Source of the DNA: Sanderia malayensis
Lineage: Eukaryota > Cnidaria > Scyphozoa > Semaeostomeae > Pelagiidae
NCBI GenBank assembly: GCA_013076295.1
Contig: RQOL01000741.1
Coordinates: 1 to 64,000 of the forward strand
Direction: 5' to 3'
DNA: 64,000 nt
Position 1 is the first letter of the stretch, and each line of letters begins with the position of its first letter. Below the pieces are notes generated by a model. The model was given only the letters and a program-made list of their open reading frames with translations, had not been told where the DNA came from and did no database searches. Both the position numbers and the translations under genes were made by a program. Below, one piece after another: positions 1-8,036 of this stretch.

Positions 1-2834
1 ATGCTCAGGCTCCCAAGCCTGGTTTCTGCCCATTGGCCATGCTTATGCCTTCGGGCTATGGTTATGCCTTCGGGCCAGGCGTATGCCTATCAGTTATGCT
101 TATGCCTTCAGGCAATGGTGATGCCTTTGGGCCATGCTTATGCCTATCGGTTATGCTTATGCCTATCGGTTATGCTTATGCCTTCGGGCTATGGTTATGT
201 CTATCGGTTATGCTTATGCCTTCGGGTTATGGATATGCCTATCAGTTATGCTTATGCCTTCGGGCTATGGTTATGTCTCTCGGTTATGCTTATAGCTTTG
301 GGCTATGGTTATGCCTATCGGTTATGCTTATGCCTTTGGGCTATGGTTATGCCTATCGGTTATGCTTATGCTTTCGGGCTATGGTTATGCCTATCGGTTA
401 TGCTTATGCCTTCGGGCTATGGTTATGCCTTCGGGTCATGCGTATGCCTATCGGTTATGCTTATGCCTTTGGGCTATGGTGATGCCTTCGGGCCATGCTT
501 ATGCCCATCGGTTATGCTTATGCCTTCGGGCTATGGTTATGTCTATCGGTTATGCTTATGCCTTCGGGCCATGCTTATGCCTATTGGCTATGCTTACGCC
601 TTCGGGCCACGGTTATGCCTTCAGGCCATGCTCAGGCTCCCAAGCCTGGTTTCTGCCCATTGGCCATGCTTATGCCTTCGGGCTATGGTTATGCCTTCGG
701 GTCATGCTTATGCCTATTGGCTATGCTTATGCCTTCGGGCCACGGTTATGCCTTCAGGCCATGCTCAGGCTCCAAAGCCGGGTTTCTGCCCATTGGCCAT
801 GCTTATGCCTTCGGGCTATGGTTATGCCTTCGGGCCAGGCGTATGCCTATCAGTTATGCTTATGCCTTCAGGCAATGGTGATGCCTTCGGGCCATGCTTA
901 TGCCTATCGCTTATGCTTATGCTTATCGGTTATACTTATGCCTTCGGGCTATGGTTATGTCTATCGGTTATGCTTATGCCTTCGGGCTATGGTTATGTCT
1001 ATCAGTTATGCTTATGCCTTCGGGCTATGGTTAAGCCTATCGGTTATGCTTATGCCTTCGGGTTATGGTTATGCCTATTGGCTATGCTTACGCCTTCGGG
1101 CCACGGTTATGCCTTCAGGCCATGCTCAGGCTCCCAAGCCTGGTTTCTGCCCATTGGCCATGCTTATGCCTTCGGGCTATGGTTATGCCTTCGGGCCATG
1201 CGTATGGCTATCGGTTATGCTTATGCCTTCGGGCTATGGTTATGCCTTCGGGCCATGCTTATGCCCATCGGTTATGCTTATGCCTTGGGGCTATGGTTAT
1301 GTCTATCGGTTATGCTTATGCCTTCGGGCCATGCTTATGCCTATCGGCTATGCTTACGCCTTCGGGACACGGTTATGCCTTCAGGCCATGCTCAGGCTCC
1401 CAAGCCTGTTTTCTGCCCATTGGCCATGCTTATGCCTTCGGGCTATGGTTATGCCTTTGGGCCAGGCGTATGCCTATCAGTTATGCTTATGCCTTCAGGC
1501 AATGGTGGTGCCTTTGGGCCATGCTTATGCCTATCGGTTATGCTTATACCTATCGGTTATGCTTATGCCTTCGGGCTATGGTTATGTCTATCGGTTATGC
1601 TTATGCCTTCGGGTTATGGTTATACCTATCAGTTATGCTTATGCCTTCGGGCTATGGTTATGTCTCTCGGTTATGCTTATACCTTTGGGCTATGGTTATG
1701 CCTATCGGTTATGCTTATGCCTTTGGGCTATGGTTATGCCTATCGGCTATGCTTATGCCTTCGGGCTATGGTTATGCCTATCGGTTATGCTTATGCCTTC
1801 GGGCTATGGTTATGCCTTCAGGTCATGCGTATGCCTATCGGTTATGCTTATGCCTTTGGGCTATGGTGATGCTTTCGGGCCATGCTTATGCCCATCGGTT
1901 CTGCTTATGCCTATCGGTTATGCTTATGCCTTCGGGCTATGGTTATGTCTATTGGTTATGCTTATGCCTTCGGGCTATGGTTATCTCTATCAGTTATGCT
2001 TATGCCTTCGGGCTATGGTTATGCCTTCGGGCCATGCTTATGCCTATCGGTTATGCTTATGCCTATCGGTTATGCTTATGCCTTCAGGCTATGGTTATGC
2101 CTATCGGTTATGCTTATGCCTTCGGGCTATGGTTATGCCTATCGGTTATGCTTATGCCTTCGGGCTATGGTTAAGTCTATCGGTTATGCTTATGCCTTCG
2201 GGCTATGGTTATGCCTCTCGGTTATGCTTATGTCTTTGGGCTATGGTTATGCCTATCGGTTATGCTTATGCCTTTGGGCTATGGTTATGTCTATCAGTTA
2301 TGCTTATGCCTTCGGGCTATGGTTATACCTATCGGTTATGCTTATGCCTTCGGGCTATGGTTATGTCTATCGGTTATGTTCATGCCTTCGGGCTATGGTT
2401 ATGTCTATCGGTTATGCTTATGCCTTCGGGCTATGGTTATGTCTATCCGTTATTCTTATGCCTTCGGGCTATGGTTATGCCTACTGGCCATGCTTTGGCC
2501 TATCGGTTATGTTTATGCCTTTGGGCTATGGTTATGCCTACGGGCCATGCATATGCCTATCCGTTATGCTTATGCCTTCGGGCTATGGTTATGCCCACGG
2601 TCCATGCTTTGGCGTATCGTTTATGCTTATGCTTTTGGGCTATGGTTATGCCTACGGGCCATGCTTATGCCTATGGGTTATGTTTACGCCCTCGGGCTAT
2701 GGTTATGCCTATGGGCCATGCTTTGGCCTATCGTTTATGCTTATGCCCTTGGGCTATGGTTATGCCTTCGGGCCATGCTTATGCCTATTGGTTAGGCTTA
2801 TGGCTTCGAGCCATGCTTATGCCTATCGGTTATG
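1..2834 (+). repeat. 19-bp/38-bp minisatellite array
   Basis: Tandem array of two alternating 19-bp units, close to CTTCGGGCTATGGTTATGC and CTATCGGTTATGCTTATGC, which together make a 38-bp repeat. A more diverged 38-bp segment (CCATGCTCAGG... to ...GCCCATTGG, itself two 19-mers) recurs with its first base at about -1, 626, 759, 1120 and 1386. These spacings are 627, 133, 361 and 266 bp, all exact multiples of 19, so phase is kept over more than 2 kb. The last ~350 bp use diverged units with GGGCCATGC and GCTTTGGCC. Because 19 is not a multiple of 3 and the unit has almost no plus-strand stops, all three forward frames stay open for hundreds of codons and give the same Leu/Cys/Tyr/Met/Ala-rich pattern. 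I regard these ORFs as by-products of the repeat, not genes. The array begins before the window. Confidence 0.95.
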
Positions 2835-3146
2835 CTTAAGTTATAGAAGTCCAGTGTTTTTGAACCTCTTGCGCTATGCCTTTGCCGTTCTTGCTCTGTG
2901 TCATCACTGCTATGCGGTGGCTTTATCTTCCTTATGCCCGCCAGTCTTTCTTCGATGGCGTAATTTTCTCTCTTCTCTCCTCTCTCCTCTTCTCTTCTCT
3001 CTTCACTGGGTCAGGGGGTAGTTGTCCGGGTGATTGGTGGGTACACTGTCGTGTCCTATGGCCGGAAAATTGTTTCCTGGGCAATCACCGTCCATAAGGT
3101 GTGTTTTGCTCAGGCAGTTGAAGGGCTAATGCACTTACGCCCACTT
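2835..3146. other. Non-repetitive spacer with pyrimidine tract
   Basis: The minisatellite decays at about 2834 into sequence with no recognisable gene. It contains a nearly pure C/T tract at roughly 2966-3003 (TTCTCTCTTCTC-type) followed by a G-rich stretch around 3010-3045. Short open frames here are continuations of minisatellite frames. I see no promoter, RNA gene or transposon end that I can support. Confidence 0.5.
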
Positions 3147-3211
3147 CCTGAGACAGGTGAGTATTAAATATCAGTAAGTCATTAATTTACCCTGAGACAG
3201 GTGAGTATTAA
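3147..3211 (+). repeat. 21-bp direct repeat at LINE 3' edge
   Basis: An identical 21-bp sequence beginning CCTGAGACAGG and ending GAGTATTAA occurs at 3147-3167 and 3191-3211, offset by 44 bp. The second copy is inside the LINE-derived reading frame (minus strand); the first lies just outside it. It may be a small local tandem duplication or a rearrangement scar at the edge of the LINE fragment. A target-site duplication is less likely because one copy is coding for the LINE. Confidence 0.6.
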
Positions 3212-3568
3212 CTTTAGTATAAACATCTAAAACTGCCATGGAAGTAGATTTGTTTTTCTGAAAGCCATATTGGTGGGCAAAAATAATTCTATTTTGCTCT
3301 AAAAAGTTCATCACCCGTTGGTGCATGAGTTTTTCAAATATCTTATTGAAAATTGGAAGTAGCGATATTGGGCGATAATTAGTAACTTCATGTTTCGAGT
3401 TAGCTTTGTGAATTGGAATAACTTTAGCGTAATTTAAGAGCTCTGGGTATTTTCCAGTATTAAATGACTCATTAATAAGACAGGTAAGAGGCCAGCTTAT
3501 CTTTTCCATCACTAATTTAACGAGACTAATAGGAATATCATATGCCCCAGGTGATTTTTTGGAGTCTA
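3171..3568 (-). pseudogene. Non-LTR retrotransposon (LINE) reverse-transcriptase fragment
   Basis: The minus-strand frame reads as the N-terminal part of a LINE reverse transcriptase. In order it shows KKSPGAYDIPISLVK, then AKVIPIHK, the motif NYRPISLLPIFNKIFEKL, and YGFQKNKSTSMAVLDV. These are hallmark blocks of jockey/CR1/L2-type RT domains. An ATG- or GTG-started frame covers only 3171-3512 (113 codons), but homology clearly continues upstream in frame to about 3568, where it stops at the junction with the Ty3/gypsy element. The catalytic Asp-bearing motifs (including the F/YxDD box), the endonuclease and the 3' tail are all missing, so this is a dead fragment of roughly 130 residues. Family level is confident; assignment to a specific LINE clade is tentative. 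Confidence 0.85.
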
Positions 3569-3581
3569 AACATCATATCAC

Positions 3582-5480
3582 ATGCCCGTATTGTGTGGGA
3601 GTGTGCAAGGTTTACAGGGTACAGCACTGGTCGAACCAAAATACGAAATATCGACTAATGATTCTCTGTTATATCCTGCTAGAACTGTTGCATTTGTTAA
3701 AGACGGGAAAATTCCTATCAAAATTGTCAATGCTAATAGTTGCCCAGTTAAAGTTTTTTCAGGAACATGCGTTGGAATGGCGGAAGTCATGGACGGAAAA
3801 GACATCAAGACGCCACCCGGTGAGTCGCATCGTGATCCTTTGTATGACAATATTAACTCTTTGATTGATGATATTAATCTTGATTCTTGTTTATTATCGG
3901 AAAAAGATAGAATTCGCCTTATTGATTTATTAAATGAGTATCGTAATATTTTTGTAACTTCGAACTTAGACTTGGGCAGAGCAAATCGTTTCTCACATAA
4001 CATAGACACGGGAGATAATGCCCCATTTTGCCAAAGGCTTTACAGGATTCCTCATAGCCAATTAGATATGGTAGACGAGCATATCGAGGAAATGATAAAC
4101 AAGGGCATAATTCAAGAATCTTTGAGTCCCTGGTCACAGCCCCTAGTGATCGTAACCAAAAAGGATGGTTCTCCGAGATTTTGTGTGGATTTTCGTAAAC
4201 TTAATAACTTGACTAAGAAGCAAATTTTTCCTATGCCGAGAATAGACGAGGTATTAGATTCTTTAGGTGATGCCTGCTATTTTACAACTCTTGATCTGGC
4301 GTCTGGATATTGGCAAATTCCTATGGACCCCCGGGACATGGAAAAAACTGCGTTTTGTACCAGGCAAGGTAATTTCGAATTTCGAGTCATGCCCATGGGA
4401 TTAGTTAATGCTAGTTATACTTTTCAAAAGATGATGCAGCTCGTATTCAGTGGCCTACAATGGCAAGTTTGTATGGTATATCTTGACGACGTCATAGTTT
4501 ATTCTAAATCCTTTGATAAACATTTAGATAATCTCCGTTTGGTGTTTGAACGTTTTAAAAACGAAGGTCTAAAACTTAAACCAAAGAAATGTTATTTTTG
4601 TCAGCCGGAAGTCTTGTATTTGGGCCATGTCGTAGGGAAAGATGGTATAAAACCTAATCCGGAGAAAATTTCTGTTATTCAAAACTATCCAGTCCCAAAA
4701 GATTGTGGTGAAATACGTAGTTTTGTTGCTTTAGTTTCGTACTATCGTCGATTTATTAAGGACTTTGCGTCAATTGCCGCACCATTAAATTATCTTTTGA
4801 AAAAAGGTGTTAAATTCATGTGGAGTAATGATTGTCAGTGTGCTTTCGAATATCTCAGGAATTCTTTATTGAAGGACCCGATTTTGGCATATCCTGATTT
4901 CAATGAACGTTTTTCGCTGTATACTGATGCCAGTAACACAGGTATCGGAGCCGTTCTCGCTCAAAATATCGGTGGTACCGAAAAGACAATAGCCTATGCT
5001 AGCCGAAGCCTTAAGCCTCACGAGAGAAAATACGCCACTATCGAGAGGGAATGTTTAGCTTTAGTGTGGGGAATTAAATACTTTCATCCGTATTTATATG
5101 GCCACGAATTTGATGTGATTACTGATCGCAACCCGTTAAAATACAATGCCAGAGATCCGCATTCTCGATTATCACGGTGGTCACTAAGTTTACAAAGCTA
5201 TTCTTATGTTATAAAGCATAGACCAGGCCGTTCGCATGGCAATGCAGATGCTCTTTCCCGAATGCCTGCTAACCATATCACACCTTTCGTAAATGCAATT
5301 GATTCACCAGGTTTGCAATTAGAAGAGGTTAGAAATAAGCAAAGACAAGACCCTGCACTTCAGGATCTGATTAATTATTTCGAAAAAGGTGAAATTCCTG
5401 AAAATTCCGTTTGTGCACGCCGCCTAAGGCCACGGCTGACGATTATGTGTCTGAAGATGGGTTGTTGTATCATTTGTTAA
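3582..5480 (+). CDS. pol: Ty3/gypsy pol, reverse transcriptase-RNase H part (partial)
   Basis: This encodes the polymerase half of a Ty3/gypsy polyprotein, which copies element RNA into DNA and degrades the RNA strand. Residues 15-70 (ALVEP..., ...GTCVGMAEV) are the linker normally found between protease and RT. The RT domain spans about 165-345: first catalytic Asp D238 in TTLDLASGYWQ, then MPMGLVNASYTFQ, and the YLDD box at 300-303 (nt 4479-4490) with D302 and D303. RNase H spans about 443-562: D449 in YTDAS, E488 in the TIERECLAL block, D515 in DVITD and D556 in NADALSR. The frame is open upstream to a stop at 3567, so the ATG at 3582 is only the first in-frame Met and the true protein would have begun further upstream. 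After about residue 610 the frame leaves the homology, and the last 22 residues are out-of-frame read-through. Confidence 0.9.
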   Translation: MPVLCGSVQGLQGTALVEPKYEISTNDSLLYPARTVAFVKDGKIPIKIVNANSCPVKVFSGTCVGMAEVMDGKDIKTPPGESHRDPLYDNINSLIDDINLDSCLLSEKDRIRLIDLLNEYRNIFVTSNLDLGRANRFSHNIDTGDNAPFCQRLYRIPHSQLDMVDEHIEEMINKGIIQESLSPWSQPLVIVTKKDGSPRFCVDFRKLNNLTKKQIFPMPRIDEVLDSLGDACYFTTLDLASGYWQIPMDPRDMEKTAFCTRQGNFEFRVMPMGLVNASYTFQKMMQLVFSGLQWQVCMVYLDDVIVYSKSFDKHLDNLRLVFERFKNEGLKLKPKKCYFCQPEVLYLGHVVGKDGIKPNPEKISVIQNYPVPKDCGEIRSFVALVSYYRRFIKDFASIAAPLNYLLKKGVKFMWSNDCQCAFEYLRNSLLKDPILAYPDFNERFSLYTDASNTGIGAVLAQNIGGTEKTIAYASRSLKPHERKYATIERECLALVWGIKYFHPYLYGHEFDVITDRNPLKYNARDPHSRLSRWSLSLQSYSYVIKHRPGRSHGNADALSRMPANHITPFVNAIDSPGLQLEEVRNKQRQDPALQDLINYFEKGEIPENSVCARRLRPRLTIMCLKMGCCIIC

Positions 5481-6895
5481 AAGGAAGGGCACGTACAAGA
5501 GATCTTATTCGAAAACAACTTGTCATTCCAAGGTCTTTCAAGGACGAAATAATGTTATCTATGCATGAAGAACTTACTTCTGGCCACCTAGGTTTCGAAA
5601 AAACTTATCATAGAATTCAACAACGTTATTTTTGGACTGGTATGTACACAGAAATACAGAAATGGTGTGCCTCGTGTGTTGATTGTGCGACGAAGAAAAC
5701 ACCTCGTAATCTTCCTAAGGCACCGTTACAACCGATACCAGTTGAAGGGCCGTTCGATCGAGTTGCAGTTGATGTTCTAGGCCCATTTCCTACGTCAGAG
5801 CAGGGAAACAAATATGTTGTTGTTTTTTCCGATTATTTCACAAAATGGCCTGAAGCATTTGCTGTCAAAAACGCTGATGCTGTCACTACTGCTAAATTAT
5901 TTGTAGAAGAAATCTTGTGTCGACATTCCGCCCCCCGGAAACTTTTGTCTGATAGGGGAAAGAACTTTCTTTCTAAGGTCGTCAAAGGAATTTGTCAATT
6001 GGTCAATACATCTAAGGTCAACACTACTAGTTATCACCCCGAATGTGATGGATTGGTAGAAAGGTTTAATCATTCGCTTACTACTATTATTTCTATGTAT
6101 GTGTCGGAACATCAATCTGATTGGGACCATTTCTTGCCATACGCTTTGTTTGCATATCGCACGTCGATACAAGCCAGCATTAAAGAAACGCCGTTTTATT
6201 TGCTTTACGGAAGAGACCCCCGTCTCCCTATAGATGTTTCATTACGCAAAGCGCAAGAGTTTTATCAAAACAATGATGATTATAGAGGTGTAGTAGTAGA
6301 CAGGTTTATTGACGCACGCAAACTAGCGCATGAAAATATAGAGCTTGCCCAACAGCGACAAAAAGCCAATTATGATAAAAATGCTAAAGAAGTTTCGTAC
6401 TCTATCGGTCAACGCGTTTGGTTATACATGCCTAACAATAGAAAAGGTCTTTCGTCAAAGCTGACGCACAATTGGCATGGTCCGTATCGTGTTCTTGCTA
6501 GAAAATCTCCAGTTAATTATTTACTTGATTCGAATGAAGAAAAAAATTATATGCAAATTGTTCATGTTAATCGTTTCAAACCTTTTGTTTCTTTAGATAG
6601 TCAACCAGATTTAATTCCAGGTGATTTAGGTACAGATATTACAGTAGACGAGGAACCAGAGAATGATAACCACCCGAACGAGGAAGAAAGTGAAACTGAC
6701 CCAGCAGAGCTTGAGGTTCGCAGTATTCAAGACAAGAAAATTGTAAAAAACAGGTCTGGTAGGAAACAGACATACTATCTGGTAGAATGGGCAGACGACA
6801 ACATCGAACTGTCTTGGGAGCCCCTCAGCAATCTACATTGTGGTGAGACCTTAAAATCTTTTGAAGCTTCTCTTTCCAATAAGAAATCTCAATAA
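5411..6895 (+). CDS. pol: Ty3/gypsy pol, integrase with C-terminal chromodomain (frame-shifted from RT-RH)
   Basis: Integrase half of the same polyprotein, which inserts the cDNA into the host genome. Residue numbers count from nt 5411, a TTG and not a natural start. The zinc-binding HHCC set is H52, H59, C86 and C89. The catalytic triad is D121 (in VAVDVLGP), D181 (in LLSDRGKNF) and E217 (in GLVERFN), giving D-x59-D-x35-E, the expected DD35E spacing. The GPY/F module follows (HGPYRV near 356-361, VNRFKPF near 386-392), then an acidic linker (about 410-435). A chromodomain-like fold lies at about 437-486 with YYLVEW and SWEPLSNL; W460 and W469 would be cage residues, and the first cage aromatic appears absent. 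Chromodomains on Ty3/gypsy integrases are known to steer insertion to particular chromatin. The frame overlaps the RT-RH frame by 70 bp in a different register, which I read as a mutation. Confidence 0.9.
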   Translation: MCTPPKATADDYVSEDGLLYHLLKGRARTRDLIRKQLVIPRSFKDEIMLSMHEELTSGHLGFEKTYHRIQQRYFWTGMYTEIQKWCASCVDCATKKTPRNLPKAPLQPIPVEGPFDRVAVDVLGPFPTSEQGNKYVVVFSDYFTKWPEAFAVKNADAVTTAKLFVEEILCRHSAPRKLLSDRGKNFLSKVVKGICQLVNTSKVNTTSYHPECDGLVERFNHSLTTIISMYVSEHQSDWDHFLPYALFAYRTSIQASIKETPFYLLYGRDPRLPIDVSLRKAQEFYQNNDDYRGVVVDRFIDARKLAHENIELAQQRQKANYDKNAKEVSYSIGQRVWLYMPNNRKGLSSKLTHNWHGPYRVLARKSPVNYLLDSNEEKNYMQIVHVNRFKPFVSLDSQPDLIPGDLGTDITVDEEPENDNHPNEEESETDPAELEVRSIQDKKIVKNRSGRKQTYYLVEWADDNIELSWEPLSNLHCGETLKSFEASLSNKKSQ

Positions 6896-6974
6896 TAATT
6901 ATTATCTTCGGTGATTCGTATTTTGCATTACGCTTGTTTGTACCTCAGAATCGAGGGCGATTCTTTCCTACCCC

Positions 6975-6982
6975 GGGAGGTA
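6975..6982 (+). promoter_or_regulatory. Candidate polypurine tract before the 3' LTR
   Basis: About 80 bp after the integrase stop, a GGGAGGTATGTAATACGG segment resembles the junction of polypurine tract and 3' LTR in Ty3/gypsy elements, where plus-strand DNA synthesis is primed. The purine run itself is short (GGGAGG) and preceded by CCCC, so it may be degraded. Confidence 0.45.
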
Positions 6983-7164
6983 TGTAATACGGTTACAGTC
7001 GTGTTGCAGTCTCGTTTGTGATCTAGTGATTTTAGTATAGCCTTGTTTTGTTTATCGTATATCTTTTAGCTAATTAGAGTATAAATCATATTTACGTTGC
7101 GTGCTTCATGTGTTAATTTAGTTATCCTCTTTGTGTTTAGGTGTTACATTTTATCGTTAATTAT
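6983..7164 (+). mobile_element. Partial 3' LTR of the Ty3/gypsy element
   Basis: Sequence between the candidate polypurine tract and the satellite. It starts with TG (TGTAATACGG), as LTRs do, and has a TATAAAT box-like motif at about 7080-7086. No CA end or second LTR copy is present in the window: at about 7165 it switches to satellite sequence. Without a 5' LTR for comparison the boundaries are inferred from position only. Confidence 0.5.
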
Positions 7165-7253
7165 CCCACTCATTCACAATTTACACCAATAAAAATTTAA
7201 CATTTACTCCCGCAACTGACACTAATCAAAATTAACTTTTCTTCCCACAATTT

Positions 7254-8036
7254 GCGCATGATCCGACGTCAATTCAGCGAAAAGAAATTGTTATACACTT
7301 TTAGTTACTTTTTTCAGTAATATTAACCTTGATTCCCACAATTTACACTAATAAAAGATAACACTCATTCCCACAATTTACACAAAAAAAAAATAACTTT
7401 TATTCCCGCAACTTACACTAATCGAAATTAACATTCATTCCCACAAATTGCGCATGGTTCCACGTCGATTCAGCGAAAGCAAATTGTTATACACTTTTAG
7501 TTGCTTTTTTCAGTAATATTAATATTGATTCCCACAATTTACACTAATAAAAGATAACACTCATTCCCACAATTTACACCAAAAAAATTAACTTTTATTC
7601 CCGAAACTCACACAAATCAAAATTAAGATTCATTCCCAAAATTGGCGCATGATTCCACGTCAATTCTGCGAAAAAAATTTGTTATACACTTTTAGTTACT
7701 TTTTTCAGTAATATTAACATTCATTCCCACAATTTCCACGAATAAAAGATAACACTCATTCCCACAATTTACACCAACAAAAATTTACTTTTCTTCCCGC
7801 AACCTACACAAATCAAAATGAAGATTCATTGCCACAATTTGCGCATGATTCCACGTCAATTCAGCGAAAGCAAATTGTTATGCACCTTTAGTTACTTTTT
7901 CAGTCATATTAACATTCATTCCCACAATTTACACAAATAAAAGATAACACTCATTCTCACAATTTACACCAATAAAAATTTAACATTTACTCCCGCAACT
8001 GACACTAATCAAAATTAACTTTTCTTCCCACAATTT
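7254..8036 (+). repeat. Four-monomer higher-order repeat A-B-C-D (783 bp)
   Basis: Four successive monomers have diagnostic variants. A has GATCCGACGTC and GCGAAAAGAAATTG. B has CATGGTTCCACGTCG and GCGAAAGCAAATTG. C has TTGGCGCATG and TTCTGCGAAAA. D has AATGAAGATTCATTGCC and TATGCACCTTTAG with TTCAGTCATATT. The A box at 7254 recurs at 8037, defining a 783-bp unit. Confidence 0.8.

Larger units (their letters stand above)
3570..7164 (+). mobile_element. 5'-truncated Ty3/gypsy LTR retrotransposon with chromodomain
   Basis: A Ty3/gypsy-type pol in the usual order RT, RNase H, integrase, GPY/F module and chromodomain is followed by a candidate polypurine tract and the start of a 3' LTR. The 5' LTR, primer-binding site, gag and protease are absent: the element begins abruptly inside the protease-RT linker, directly against a LINE fragment at about 3570. 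The right end is also abrupt, because the LTR runs into satellite DNA at about 7165. A one-base-type frame change separates the RNase H and integrase frames. The element is therefore non-autonomous as seen. Otherwise the ORFs are long and motif-complete, so the copy is not very old. Confidence 0.9.

Noticed and set aside
1..3021. Five to seven long plus-strand open frames (up to 844 codons) in the first 3 kb
   Set aside because: They lie in a 19-bp tandem repeat whose unit lacks stops, so all three frames are open and give the same repeated pattern. There is no non-repeat domain and no evidence of a start or splice context.
3147..3211. 21-bp direct repeat as a target-site duplication flanking an insertion
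   Set aside because: Copies are only 44 bp apart and one is part of the LINE reading frame, so nothing of transposon size lies between them.
4002..4013. DTG tripeptide (residues 142-144 of the RT frame) as a retroviral-type protease active site
   Set aside because: It lies after the protease-RT linker, in the IDTGDNAPF block that normally precedes RT in Ty3/gypsy pol. The protease itself is missing with the truncated 5' part.
5395..5480. Programmed ribosomal frameshift between the two pol frames
   Set aside because: No slippery heptamer is visible, and the usual frameshift site in this group is between gag and pol. A disabling indel is simpler.
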